From assembly GCA_019400425.1 (NCBI GenBank), contig JAFREE010000054.1:62001-126000 (forward strand): a DNA stretch of 64,000 bases, read 5' to 3'. Of the stretch, positions 44,115 to 57,304 are shown one piece after another (the first letter of the stretch is position 1; every line of letters begins with the position of its first letter). The notes below the pieces were generated by a model. It was given only the letters and a program-made list of their open reading frames with translations, was not told the DNA's origin and made no database searches. This DNA is from Hymenochaete sp. R1. Taxonomy: Eukaryota > Basidiomycota > Agaricomycetes > Hymenochaetales > Hymenochaetaceae. Made by a program: the position numbers and the translations under genes.

Positions 44115-44418
44115 TATTGAAAGGATAGAGGTACCAGTAGTATCAAATTTAATGTGAGAATTCAAGTAGAATGGCTCTTCCATTTGTGCAAGTCCGCTCC
44201 TTACGCGTTATCACGTCCTAAAATACATTACCCTCGTTCATTCAATGAAAAATAACAATCTTTAGACTCGAAATTTGTCGTTGTCTTCGTATACATGTAC
44301 ATGCTTATGAGAATATGTCAGGCACGTGATTTTTCGTGCTCAAATATGCGTTATTTGCCGGTCTTTTTGGCCCTCGAGCTTTTGGCCTCAAGCTTTTTCA
44401 ACTCAACGTCCTTTACTC
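44115..44418. other. Intergenic region
   Basis: AT-rich; contains the promoter of the tRNA methyltransferase gene (TATA-like stretches, CACGTG at about 44323). No gene. Confidence 0.5.
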
Positions 44419-45411
<993 letters not shown>

Positions 45412-45798
45412 CGACAGTTCGAGAGATCCAGGGGTTACTTTACAAGACGAGTCGGATGAAACACTCGAGAGCCCGACGCATTTCGCACACAGTGCAATAT
45501 CAATTGTAAGAGTAACGACCGCACGAATTATCAGATGCAATCGCGCACCATTGATCAGTCCTCGTCCAGTCGGTCCGGATCCCGATACACTTTCTGTTAT
45601 TGTCATTGAAAGGTGAGCTTCAGTGGGACGGTGATAATAAGGTCGAAGCAAACGAGAGCTCGAGGAGATCGGGTAGATGAAAGAGCGCGTAAATGACGCA
45701 GAAAACCTCGACGAGATGGTAGACGGGCATGAAAAGGGTCGGGGTGACATGATTGTAGGTAAGGTCGAAAGACGTCTCAGTATATTGAGGGTCCACCT

Positions 45799-46189
45799 TT
45801 ATTTGCGAACGTTGAGTGCCATTCCATTGAGAAGCCACCTCTCCCATCGCACAACCTCTCCTTCCTTCCACTCAACTTGGGCGCGGAAGCCATTTTCTCG
45901 GACAAAGGCAGGTGTCGAGCTCTGAAGCGCGAGTGCAAGGTTCTAGATGCAGCTAAATTCTCTTCGCACTAACGTGTTTGATGGAATTTAGGTTTAACTC
46001 CCAAGTTCGAGGCGTTTCGGTGCAAGCAACCCCTCCAGAGACGCGCACACCGGTTTCAAAACAAATATTGCCTGTGATACAGTTCCTCCAGTGTAGCTGC
46101 CAGGAGTTGTATGATGAGTATTTGAGCCGCTCCGCACATCCGTGGTTAGCGAAGAACTCGGAGCAGTGTGCTTTGTTTTTACTCTGCAT
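45799..46189 (-). CDS. Small two-exon hypothetical protein
   Basis: Exons 46189-45974 and 45921-45799 on the minus strand join in phase 0 via GTTAGT and a CTTCAG acceptor, giving 112 residues. The N-terminal part is Cys-rich (CSEFFANHGC, RNCITGNICF). The C-terminal part has the regular composition of a real protein end (AFVRENGFRAQVEWKEGE then WERWLLNGMALNV). No family is recognised. The plus strand is also open over part of it. More 5' exons could exist. Confidence 0.4.
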
Positions 46190-46654
46190 CTTTAGTGCTT
46201 ATTGGTCTCGTAGTCGCACTGCCCTCAGACTTGCCTGTGGCTCTGATTCCGGTGCAAAGACGCAGCCGGAGGTTACTAAAGAGCTTCTTCCAATAGCTGA
46301 TATAAGGGAAGGGACTTTACCGAAGGTAGCGATGGCGGAAATTGAAATGGATAGAATGGTACACATTTATGTGGACGGATAACCATCGTGCGGTTTTTGC
46401 TCTCGAACCTTGTACTAAATTGCCCGGCCTGCTGACTCTCGTTTCGCCGTCGGAGGTCAAAGTAACAAAGTTGAAAGTATTAACGACACGCGTGAGGATA
46501 GCGTTTTCATTCAATGAGGAGGATTCCTACGCCTTCTTGACTGCTTTCCCATGCCAACGCCAATGGCAGTAACGCGGGTCAATGGGTCTTTGAATACAAT
46601 GCATTTCATCGTTCAAGCTGGAAACGCTCGAAGAATGCTCAAATAGATAAGGAC

Positions 46655-47672
46655 TCAGAAAGGTATGGTGGCACATAGCGAGCGGAGGGATATGGGAAGT
46701 TTGCAACGGAAAAAAAACCCACATGATAATTTAGACCTGTAAACGGAGGTCGTGAAACGCAATCGAAAGAAAATAATGAAAGCAAGATAAAGAGCATTTG
46801 AAAGTATGCACAGGAAAAGGAAAGGAAAGAACTTGGGAACATCATAGACAATTTTAATGTTCGACTTTGACATCAGTAACATCTCAGAGCTCCGTTCTGC
46901 ATGGCGAGGAGCGATCATGATGTCGCCCCTACCAACCGATTTGCGGGAGCCGGCACGGCGTGCACGTCGTTTCTTCTTGCGTCTTCTAGCCATCCATGCC
47001 TCTTCATCCTCCATCAATTCCCTCTGCAATGACCCGCCAGCGGTGCCCTTTGTCCCGAAACGCCTCGCCCTCTCTGTGTGAACGCCACTGGCTTCCACAA
47101 CATCCAAGATTGGCGTATGTCGTTTCGTAGTGCGCATCCTGTGTGCAAACAAACAGACACTGCGCAGGCTCGGACCGTTCATAAATTCTCCGCCAAGTAG
47201 TGTGGAATCACCGGCGCGCTCGAAGAGCGGCAGCACGCGCGTTCGTGATACGGCATCGAAGAAATTACGCTTGAAGTTGGGTGGATTGGCAACGTAGTGT
47301 CCGCGTCCAATGTCCGAGCCAGTATTGGTGTTTTTTGAGAGTCGTACCAAGAGTCTGGTGGAGAGCGAGCGTGGATCCGGGTACAGGTGAAGATAGGCAG
47401 TCTTGAACCTGTGAGCTCTGGAAATCGTAACGAATAGTCAGCGGCCATCAAAGAAAGAAGAAAAAAACAGTAATCGGAGTCTCACTTTTGTAAGATAGGA
47501 TGGGGATGGCCGGGCTTCAAGTTTCCAATCGTGCTTCTGCGATTTCAACTGCAAACGGCGGTGCTGTTGGGGTAGAAGTGTGGTTTGAGTGAGTCCGTGG
47601 TCGATCGAAACGATTGGACAGGAAGTCGTCAAGCAAACCACAAGGCGGCCGAGACAAAGCATTGACAATGGA
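46655..47672 (-). CDS. Hypothetical protein, splice phase unresolved
   Basis: A long minus-strand frame contains AHRFKTAYLHLYPDPRSL and STRLLVRLSKN, then GHYVANPPNFKRNFFDA, LLGGEFMNGPSLRSVCLFAH and a very basic segment WMARRRKKKRRARRAGSRK. An upstream exon (47672 to about 47485, with LQLKSQKHDWKLEARPSPSY) ends at a good GTGAG donor, but its phase does not fit the following frame. The basic tail and size would suit a nucleic-acid-binding or mitochondrial ribosomal protein, but I cannot name it. The real stop may lie before 46655, since the last 50 codons look non-coding. Confidence 0.4.
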
Positions 47673-47719
47673 GGTGGAACTCGGGAGAGGAATGGGAACC
47701 AGATTCATAGATCAATGCA

Positions 47720-48296
47720 ATGGTAGAAAACAACGCTCCGCGAAGGACTCGACGGTCAGGTGATGGTGCGCCAAGGGACTCGACTCACTCGAGCACAAAT
47801 TCGATCACCTCAAACAGTTTCTCGGACGAGGCGAAGATTGCTATTCAAAGACGAACCCTTGAAGAAGAGGAAGAGGAAGATAGCGATGCCAGCCACCCTC
47901 TGCCAGTGTGAGAACGAGCACGGTGGGTCCGCTTTTTTGCCACTTCTACTTTAGTGTTCCAAAGCTACCATGGCACCGGTGCTACCGCATCATCAGGCAC
48001 CAATGTTTCTGGTCCCGTCCGCAACCCCCCACGTCCGCTCAAACCTCGCCAGGAGGAGGTTTCCGGGATGCTCAGAAAACTCAAAGCCGGTGTTCGCGCC
48101 AGCTCCACGACATCCTCATGTTGTCTCGCAGCTCAAAGTGCCCTTCCTGTTGCCTGTTATCGAAGTCGAGTCTGCGCGAATGAGGAAACGGGTCGGCACA
48201 CCTGCGGGTGATTCAAGGCCTGAGACGTTTGGGGAGGCGACTCAGCCTGGTGGTATGTGGAATTGGAACGGCGACGTAGTCGGGGGGCGACAGTAG
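47720..48296 (+). CDS. Hypothetical protein, two exons
   Basis: A frame starting at 47720 (MVENNAPRRTRRSGDGAPR) with an acidic run is followed by a possible GTGTGAG donor at about 47908 and an acceptor at 47953-47954, continuing in phase to the stop at 48296 with LKVPFLLPVIEVESARMRKR and PGGMWNWNGDVVGG. An alternative frame in the middle exon is equally open, so the internal structure is unsure. Its start lies very close to that of the divergent minus-strand gene. Confidence 0.35.
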
Positions 48297-48566
48297 TCGG
48301 GGGAGAGAAGACACCGGAGTGCAGCTCCCAATCAGGACTTTACAGCTGTTTCAAAATTCCTTGTTCTGGTCATGACGCGCGTTTGCGCACTCTTTTTTTC
48401 GACTAAAATTACCATATATAGAAAGCGTGTCGTCTCTTGGCCAAGATTGTCCCCAAGATCCCGACTCTATTTTAATCTCCTGCTTTGGAATTATATATAA
48501 TAATATATGACTGCCCTCTCTCCAATCTTCTGTCACTAGCTCTACGTATTCACTCTCCTCCCTACC

Positions 48567-49368
48567 ATGTCATTCGAAGACGGTCCTATTCGTGTCTCGC
48601 GACTCCCTCTACTCCCGACTTCCTCAACGTCCAGTTGCATACTAGGGTCAGGTTTCACACAGTCTAGAGTCCTTCAAGTTGGCAGTCCCAGCGGTTCCAT
48701 GGACCCATTGGAGCGGCCTTCCATTTGGATCTATATCATCCAGCTTTTCTTTACTGGCCTCCGTATGGTGTGATATGTTCACCTCCTCAGTTTTTGGACT
48801 ATAGTTGGCTCATACGTACAATTTTCTAGATGATGAGAGTAATGCTGTAAGTATTGTCCCCGCGAACTTCTCGTTTATCTCTCCCCGCACATCGTCCTCC
48901 TTCCAAATTCGCGCATGTGAACCTTCATTCTACAGCTTCTTTAGCGACGAAAGGCTGCACCTCACTCACAAGGGCAGCTTGTACCTGATATTCAATGTAG
49001 TTGGATTCGAAGTTTTCGACCGCAAAGTCAAAGTGTGTGATTCAAACCTATCCGGCCGATACACCACTGACACTACAATACAGTCTTGTACAGGGAGTTT
49101 CGTTTTCCTTGAGTCGCAGAAGCTTGTCCAACCTATTTGCCTACATCTACTTTGGCTCATCGTCGCAGAAGGGATAACTGCATGGGCGGATTCTCTCGTT
49201 CTGTATGTCGTCTCGGCAAACGTTGTCAGCATCGCTCTCTTCCTCGCCTTCTACTACGAATACCACCACAAGCTTCTCTCAGTCGGTCGGAGCACCTGGC
49301 GTGCGGCTCGACGTGTAGGTGATTTGGTACTACAAGGTGTCCTGGGCTGCCAGTGGGTAAACAGCTAG
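48567..49368 (+). CDS. Hypothetical protein region with membrane-like segments
   Basis: Two open frames, MSFEDGPIRVSRLPLL to about 48765 and one from about 48930 to 49368. The second contains LHLLWLIVAEGITAW and LVLYVVSANVVSIALFLAFY, likely membrane helices. Several donor and acceptor sites exist between them, including a 17-nt exon flanked by CTAG and GTAAGT, but I could not find a single continuous frame. It may be a real multi-exon membrane protein or a decayed gene. Confidence 0.3.
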
Positions 49369-50082
49369 AGCATCATTTTGGAACCGGGATCTTCTGTGAT
49401 GATCGTTCTTTTTTTCACATTTCTTGTTTGTTGAGCTGCTACCCCGCTGTCCAAGTTTTCTTTTTTCGTACCGCGGATGTATTCTTAAAAGCCTAATTTT
49501 GTTTCCTTCAATTGTATCAACCGGAATCGCCGGCTCGGCTGTTTTTGACCATCTGTGTGACTTATATTCGGACTTGCGTGTCGTGAGAGTCGGTAAGAGG
49601 CCCAGTTGCTTCATGAAACTTTTCGCCCGCAGCAACGATCTTGGGGGAGTCAGCAGGGCACTTCCCTCGTTCCGAGTGTAAACACGCCATCATTGCGATG
49701 TTCACCATAGGCCACTTATTCCTGTGCTAATTTTCTATCTCATCCGTTTTATTCCTTGAAGTATGCATTAATCTTTCTGGCGTTGCCTCTTGTTACTATC
49801 GAAATGAATATCTACATGATGAACGTGTCTCCGACGTGTTCTGAAGATGTATGCATTTGCTCAAGTTGCGCTTTGACTGTGTGTAAGCTGTATGACATTA
49901 TTCTCAAGTGGTGCACGGCGCCGATCGCACGTTGCTCGCTCTCTCACAGTCTCACTCATCAGTCAGCATCCTTACACTCATACCGCTCCTCTCTTGCTCC
50001 CTCATCGCCATCCTCGTTTCTCACCGCCTTCGTTCGTCGTCGAACTAAGAACCAACGACGACCAGCAGGGTCTATTTGAACC
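49369..50082. other. Intergenic region
   Basis: Pyrimidine-rich toward 50000; no gene is supported. Promoter of the VTT-domain gene. Confidence 0.5.
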
Positions 50083-51728
50083 ATGCCTAGCTCGTCGCCA
50101 CCCCACTACTCCGATATCGCTCCCAGCGACAACATTGCCGCAAGGCAGGACCGATTCCGCCATTCAAATGGTTCCGCCTTCACTCTTAATACCATCACGC
50201 ACGCAGGGCCCTCGACACCTCGCTCATCGTCTCCTGCGTCGTCAAAGGCTTCGAGAGATTATGCTATGTCTGGTTCGGAGAGAGTACCGTTGTTAGGGTC
50301 GGCGTCGGCGTCGGACGAGGAAAGAGACACGGCGTCGACGTATGGCGCTACTATGCCAATGGCCCCCAATGGGAACATTTCCTCTCGCAAGATACTCTTG
50401 AATGCCGGCATCAAGATGGCTGCTCTGTTTGTCATCAGTACGCTCTTGCTTGGAGGGACCTTATGGCTCGCGCTCCCGCCTCTAGAAGAGTAAGTCCTCT
50501 TTTACTATCGTGTTCGCCTTCGGATCTTGTCATGACCAACTGACCGTGTCCACGTTTGTCCATACAGCCAAGATAGGCCTATGTTGCGAATACCCAAGTC
50601 GTTCGCTCAACTCCAGGACCTCAACTATCTTCTCAAGAAGTACAGGGACATCTACCCCAAGCGCATCGTCGTATGCTACGTTATAACTTATCTCTTGTAA
50701 GTCTCGGGTTTGCTCCTATCACACGTGTCATAACATAGTCCGCCAACACATCCATATCCAAATTTAGCGTTCAGGCATTCTCTCTCCCAGGCTCGATGTA
50801 CCTTTCCATCCTCGGCGGTGCAGTCTGGGGTGTCCCCATCGCCCTCCCCCTCGCTTGCACCTGTGTCGCCTGCGGCGCCACCCTCTGCTATCTCCTCTCT
50901 GCGGCCCTTGGCCCTGCAATCCTCACCCTCCCCAAATGGTCCGCCCGGCTCGACAAATGGTCTGACAAGCTCGCCGCCCAACGTGCCAACCTTCTCTCCT
51001 ACCTCATTGTCCTTCGCATCGCACCCTTCCCGCCTCACTGGGTCGTCAATGTCCTCGCCCCACACCTCAAGATCGGTATTATCCCGTTCTGGGTGAGCAC
51101 GTTCTTGGGAATAGTGGGCGTGAGTGTGATACATACGACGATCGGAGGTGGGTTGGATGATATGACGAGCGCGGCTGATTTCCATCTGATCTCATGGAAG
51201 AATGGGTTGGGGCTGAGCGCTGTCGTTGTGGGCGTGTTGATCCCAGTTGGGTTGAGGTACGCACTTTCGAAGCGGGTGGGACCTATCGCGCTTTCGGAGG
51301 ACGATGATGTCGAGGCGATCGGGCAAGCTGGGGAGCCGAACGTCTTGCTTGAGAGTACGATCCATAACGGTGACACTGTTCTCGCACAAGGTCCGTACAT
51401 CCCGAACGGGGCGAAGGGCAAATCCGCGCTCATTCCAACCAACGCAACTTCCCCATCAAATTCCAAAACTCCCCTCCTTATCCTTCTATCTGACTCCGAC
51501 GATGACGTGCTCGACCCAGACGTCGACTCAGACTCGGACCTATTGGAGGATGAAGAGGACGAGATACTGATGGCTGGCCCTCCGCTTACGAACGCAACTG
51601 CCAATGGGAAGGGGAAGGCGCCGTTGTCTCGTTCGGGGAGTCGAAAATGGAGCGCGAGAGGCGATGGGTCAGGTTCTGGAAGCGGATCGTCGATCGAGGA
51701 CGGGAACGGGAAGGACGAGTTGCTTTGA
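50083..51728 (+). CDS. VTT-domain membrane protein (TMEM41/Tvp38-like)
   Basis: Exons 50083-50489, 50568-50696 and 50768-51728, 498 residues. VTT/SNARE-associated Golgi (DedA-like) proteins act as lipid scramblases in ER or Golgi membranes. After a Ser-rich cytosolic N-terminus comes a first helix (MAALFVISTLLLGGTLWLAL). The VTT core follows: VQAFSLPGSMYLSILGGAVWG with the re-entrant loop, then PLACTCVACGATLCYLLSAALG, the conserved YLIVLRIAPFPPHWVVNVLAPHL segment, and WVSTFLGIVGVSVIHTTIG. Another helix follows (GLSAVVVGVLIPVGLRYAL). The last 170 residues are acidic, Ser/Gly-rich and disordered, longer than in animal TMEM41B. Confident for the family; which subfamily (TMEM41 or Tvp38) is not settled. 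Confidence 0.88.
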
Positions 51729-52745
51729 AAGCGATCCTGTCCTGAAGTTCAAGTTCGAGTCCTCGACGTTCTCATCAGTCCACAAATCCGCAACTCACCG
51801 AACATTCTGTAGACCGCCACTAGCCACCAAGAACATATTTACCGATTATCTGCAGCAGACCTACCTAGACATATCTAAGCCGATTCCTCAACGGGATGCT
51901 TCATCCATCCATATTCGTATAAAATATCTGTACCCATTCGTTTTCCACCTTACGCTTGAAGCCTCCGCCCTTCATACCTACTCTCATAAATAAGCCCGAG
52001 AATTGTAAAATTCGTAAAAACACACACGAATAGTTCTGTAAAGCTCCCTTTGTAAACACCCACTGTCGACCATCCCGAACGACTGTCGTCTTCTCCGTCT
52101 CGTAGTGTCTATGGACTTTGTACCTCGTATCTCTGACCTACCGGTTCGCTCCTTTATCTCCTCTCTTACACCTGCTCTGCTCTGCCCCTCTTTTCTTCTT
52201 CGCCCACAGCTTTTCGTCCCTTAACCTTTCGTACCCGATGGACCTTCCCTTCGTTCCTCCCATTCTCCTCCACCCCGTTGCCCCTCGACTAAGTCGACTC
52301 GCCTCTCTGCTTTCCCTCCATCTCCCCTTTTCGATCCGTAAGCTTCGACGCATTCGTTTACATCTTTCCCCCTTGTTCTTTTCGTGTATAGATCTTGGTT
52401 CCATTTCGGGGTTTATTTTTTTGGTGTTCGATAATTGCTAATCGATAATTGATTATAATGAAACGGTACGGCCTTGAGATGGTTAGATGGTGTAAGTAAT
52501 ACATGTACTATGAACGAAATACAAAAGTACGAATGGCGAAGGGAGATCAAAATCGAAGGGTTAGACCAAAGTAGTACATAAAGTATCGAGTATAACCTTC
52601 GTTAGGATAAGAATCCGAAGTACTTGTCTTTGATGAATAAAAAAAGGAAAACGTGAAAAACAAAGAGGTGTCTCGAATTCCCGGAAGAAAAAAGATTGGA
52701 ACGAATGGTCTCCGACTATTCGACACGACACAGCACGACACGCCA
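51729..52745. other. Intergenic region between convergent genes
   Basis: Pyrimidine-rich stretches at about 52120-52330 and AT-rich DNA beyond 52430. No gene is supported on either strand. Confidence 0.5.
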
Positions 52746-54799
52746 TTATTTGAAAGGCCACTCGACCTCGTTCCGGAAGACAAGGTCAGCGTACATCTTA
52801 GCCTCTGCAGGAGCACATTCAAAGTCAACGATGAGAGAGAGACGTCGCATGGGAAGAAGAATCGCCGTACCTTCTATCGCACCTAACACATCGTCCTTCG
52901 CCCGATGTGCACACTCGACGCCCGCTGGGAAGCGTCTCTGGCGCCCATACTTCCTTTTCACCACTTGCTGGAACACGTGAGGGTAACAACATTAGCCTAT
53001 CTATGCCATGATGAACGTAAGAAAGAAATAAGAGGACAACATACCCAAACGGATGTCGTATCAAAAGTTTGATAAAAGAAGTACGCGTCGAGGGTTGGCA
53101 TGTGATGCCTCTTTTTCGTCCACAGAGTTACGCATCGCGGCACCAGACGTTAGCTAAATTAACAAAGAGGGGCTTGTTGAAGAGCAAAACGCACCACCAG
53201 GCCCCGATCGTAGGAGACACCAGCACCAGCCATTATCGCCCACCCGTCCTTTCGACGCCCGTGCTTCTCCAAGTACTGACAAACTTTACTTTCTACTTGC
53301 GCAAGGGATAGCCTCTTCGACTCCGGAGTTGCATCATACTCTTTGAGCAAGCCAGACTACAGAAAGTCAAATTCGTCGGTAAATAAAAATATCAAGAGAC
53401 GGTCGACCAAAAGAAAACGAGTGATACGGACCTTCGTATGCATGCCGTACACCTTCTTGAGCATCTTCTTGGAGATGTCATTGGCACTCAACCCGGGCCA
53501 ATGGACGAGGAACGATACTCCGTCGTCGACCCTCGTGAAATTCCTGTCCGTGATGCAGACCGCGACTTCGAGGATTCGAGCGACATCTACAGGGGTGGTG
53601 GCATCTGTTGTCTGGACAGGGCACGAAAAATTGATGGGAGAAGGGGGTATCTACAACGTAAACGATAGAATGCGAGAAGGGGTAGAGTAAGGCTTGCCTC
53701 TAGATCGAGCCACACGAAGTATGTATATGGGTCTCTTATGAAAGGTTTGTCTAGTCGCGGACTTGAAACTGAAATAGGAGCAAGATGAGATCCTATTTTT
53801 AATGAGTTCTCCCCATACTTCATTTGTTCGGACGCTCGAGGAGACACTCCATCTGGTAGGCGAAGGTTGAGGACAGGAATACTAGATTCTTCAGTATCAG
53901 ACTCTTCCGGCGCCTTTCGTCGCTTGAGGACAGTCGAGTCGGATTTGCTTCTACCAAAGACGCGTTTCAGTCCACCACCCTCGAGTTTAGGTTCATCTTC
54001 GTCCGAGCTCCCTTCGACTTCCGTCCATGAGTCGGTGTCGTCGTCCAAGACAGAGTCACCGTCGTCGGGTACGTCGAGCTGAGAACTTACCGGTGAAGAG
54101 ACGAATAGACTCTGAAGTTCGCGCTCTTTCCTTTCGATACTCGTAAGTTCACGTCGCAATTGAAGTTTCTTCCTTGCGTAGTATCTGATCAACAAATGTT
54201 GTCGTAGAAGTGGGTAGTGATGAGTCGTTCATAAACGAGTAAAACGTGAGAACGAAAGCACCCACGCACCTCAATTCATCCTCGAGTTCATTGGCGAGTC
54301 GCTCACCTTCCATGATATACCACGGCTTTGACCTCTCCTTCTTCGTCGATATAGGTGTATGTCCTGGTTGAGACGATAAAGACGTCCTACGCTGGCATGT
54401 CTCATAATCGCTTCTTTGCCAGATAAAGTGCGTCTCAGGCCCGCCGTCAGCTGGTTCGTGCGTTGAGGCAGGAGCGGCCGCCTCTGTCGACTCAACCACT
54501 TTCACTCTATTACCGCCGTCACCGTCTTTCAAGCTCGCTGACCTCATCCCTTCAAGCAGGCCCACCATGTTCCTCGCTGCGTCGTCTCCATCCTTCGAGG
54601 CAGACTCATGGCCCATACCATCCGTGCACCATCCACCCGGAGGAACGACCGACGTCGGTTTGGGGAAATACGTGTTCGTTCTCGAGGTTCCGTCCCCCGT
54701 GGCCCAAAACGCGTCGATATCGTGAGCGAGGGTCGACAAGATAGCCGAACATTGTTGTATACGTTGAGCGAAGACGGAATACCAGTGGAACGTGTCCAT
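52746..54799 (-). CDS. Oligoribonuclease-like DEDDh exonuclease with long N-terminal extension
   Basis: Six exons on the minus strand: 54799-54270, 54184-53698, 53611-53432, 53356-53195, 53110-53045 and 52967-52746; 548 residues. The C-terminal 215 residues follow oligoribonuclease (Orn/REX2), which degrades very short RNAs: YTYFVWLDLE (motif I, Asp and Glu), ARILEVAVCITDRN, SGLLKEYDATPESKRLSLAQ, AGAGVSYDRGL (motif II Asp), MPTLDAYFFYQTFDTTSVW, and AHRAKDDVLGAI with His and Asp as in the family's SHRALDD. The usual DLEMTG is DLETTD here. The first 330 residues are unlike any Orn I know: a helical start, an acidic Ser-rich region and a basic coiled segment (RKKLQLRRELTSIERKERE). Intron 2 starts with GC (GAG|GCAAG), a rarer donor. 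Location and partners cannot be told. Confidence 0.72.
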
Positions 54800-55479
54800 G
54801 ACGCGTCTCGTGTGTGTGTTACCCGTCGGTGCGGATGTCGGAATCTTTGGAAGAGTTGGGTCGTGGGTGCCAGTACTAGTGAACGGGGTCGAGCTGGCCT
54901 GTCCTCTTCCGCCTCCACACCTTTCATGGGACTTTATAAAGGGGTACGTGTGAAAGCATTAATGAACAAAGGGAAGATATGTTGCTGGTAATGGTAATGA
55001 AAAGAACGCTGAGATTGAATGGCACTTCGGTGCCGGGTTCATACCAATCAACACGTTGTGCATCGCTTTCAAACGCCAAAAAACCCTAACTGGAAGACGG
55101 AAATGCGTGTTGCGTGAGTCTTTTTTTTCACGTTTCGTACATCTCGCAGCGTCCTAATCACTATTACAACGGTTAGGGGGTCTGATCTCGATCCCTATTT
55201 TCATTCCTCTTTGGGTGTTCATTTGATTCACAGATGGTGAGAGCTGGTTCTAGTTGTCATGCTGGGTAGTTATAATGCTCAAACCGGTGTTGAACCTTTC
55301 AGCGTGCTGACGTATACGCGAATCAGATAATTGCGAAGTAATCTCAGACTTCTATCCCATGCTCCTCGTGCATCAGAGTCTGCAACGTTGACTATGATAT
55401 GAAGTTTCCAAAAGAACGATCATAACTTTCCTCAGAGTCAGCTTAACTCTTTGTCCTCTTTCTCGATTCATCAGACGCT
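54800..55479. other. Intergenic region
   Basis: Promoter of the exonuclease gene on one side and the presumed old promoter of pseudogene E on the other. No gene. Confidence 0.5.
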
Positions 55480-56600
55480 ATGTCGACCAAATCTGCAGGT
55501 ATGTGTGGATCATGTCAACAGCTACTCGTTTCTTTGCTTACAACTGATTGCCATCAGGCAGAAGACTCGGAGGCAAGAACCAAAGTACGCAGCAACTGGA
55601 GATTGTCTTCTGAGCATTTCATTAGAAGATACACAGAAGCAGTGAAATCCAATTTACCATCCGTTCTCGAACGCTTGTTCCGGTTGAAAGCGCCATGCGT
55701 CGGCATCTCTAGCAACAGGATCGCAGTCGAATTGGCACAGTTTCGACAGCAAGAGAAAGGCTTGACTACTCCCATATTATGACGAACGCGATGGTCTGCG
55801 CAAGAATGCCGATGACATACATGAACAAAACTTAGCCAGCGGGAAGAAACAACTGTTGCGGGAGGTGGGAAATATCCAACAATTGTTCGTGGATCAGACC
55901 AACTTTGAAAGAACTTTTCGACCAGCTCAAGCATTTGTTACGGTCTGGCGAGGAAACTACTGCGGCACCTGCGCAACCCGTCAAGGATCCGCTAGTTTTT
56001 CTGCATTATCACGGACTCCTGAACCGGTACCGAATCGAATTCGAAGTTCGGGACGTACACGAACTCCTGAAACAGGGAAAATTGGGGGGGCTATGGATCT
56101 CAGGCCGTCCCTCGCGTGGCGGGCGGAATCCGTAAATGCAGAGTATCGGTGAGCTCACCTTCGCGGACCGCAAGATCTTCCTAAATAGTGAGTTCGAAGA
56201 GTTCATTACAACGTATAAGAAGTTGAAAGAAGCACGGGAAAATTCACCTCCGACATTATCAAGAATACGAGTATGAATATTCCGGAGCTCAAGAGGAAGG
56301 TCGTAGAGAATAAAAATGAGGTACGCAGATGCCTCCGAGTAGGTCATTGGAGGGAAACAAGCGCATCTTTGACCCGATGGAACAGAAGGTAGTGACTACC
56401 AAAGCTACCTCTGTTCGGAAACGTCGATTCTCTAAAGGAGTAGGTACTGGATGCACCGGTTTCACGAAAGCACGATCAGAGGAACTTGAATAGGCAGATT
56501 TCAGCCTCGCTTCCAGGATGATTAATGAAGTTGGGAAGGAACTCGTGGAATAGATCATAGGTCACTCCGCTGGGTTGGAGAAGAATCTTAAAATGCTCGA
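55480..56600 (+). pseudogene. F1 family pseudogene E
   Basis: Starts with an intact 19-nt first coding exon (55480-55498, MSTKSA plus one base) and a GTATGT donor, as in the live family members. After the acceptor at 55556-55557 the frame reaches a stop within 20 codons. Blocks of the family are then found in shifting frames: SSEHFIRRYTEAVKS (signature 1), NADDIHEQNLASGKKQLLRE, LKELFDQLKHLL, and KDPLVFLHYHGLLNRYRIEF, closely matching KDPLVFLHYESILKQYRNEL of gene F. Later parts are weakly alignable. Several stops and frameshifts mark it as dead. Confidence 0.75.
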
Positions 56601-57304
56601 TTGGGGACTTGGTAGCTACGGTGAACTTCAGTGAGACGGAACTCTCAATGGGCAAATGGGTCTCATCCCAGGTTCTCATTGCGTATAGTGAGTATTTTTT
56701 TCTCGTTGTCTCGCATTGTTCTTTGGAATACACGTCACCTGTTTTTTTTCTCCGGTTTTCTCTAAAATTGCGCGGCTTATATTCTCCCTCAATGACTTAG
56801 ATTTCGAATTATTTATACATTCCACGACACGCTAATTTGCATGAAGCGCAGTCAAGATATGGGAATCATCCGTACTGAGTTGGTGAAACGAACCGATACT
56901 CATAGGCTGACTCCGTTTGCCCATCATCAATTTCATGTGCGCGCCTGCATTTATAGCCTCGGTCAATCATATCTTCGAATCCGTATGGTATGGTTTGCTT
57001 GATCCAAGACCACCATGACATAGTGGATTTGAATAAAGTTTACTCAAGTAGGCGCTGCTTCAGTTTTCCCGAGTACCATGCTATTTGCAGGTGCAAAATT
57101 CAACTGGGCGTTTGCCGGAATTTGCAAAAGCTTAAGCTCAGGATGGTCGCGGTTGTAAGTTATTGCGCGGGACTTCCTATGACGACCTAGCTATGTCAAA
57201 GTGAGTTTGCAAAGTCTCACCTTTCTTAAGAGTAAGAGTAGATGTCGTGTTCATCCTCCTTTCGTTTTAAGTACTCCCATACACTTCGGTACTTCAAGGA
57301 CTCT
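56601..57304. other. Intergenic region before F1 gene F
   Basis: AT-rich; promoter of gene F and the unclear end of pseudogene E. Confidence 0.45.

Noticed and set aside
45418..45616. Plus-strand exon after the TRM8 gene ending at a GTGAGC donor
   Set aside because: I found no partner exon in phase and the protein matches nothing recognisable; probably 3' untranslated sequence.
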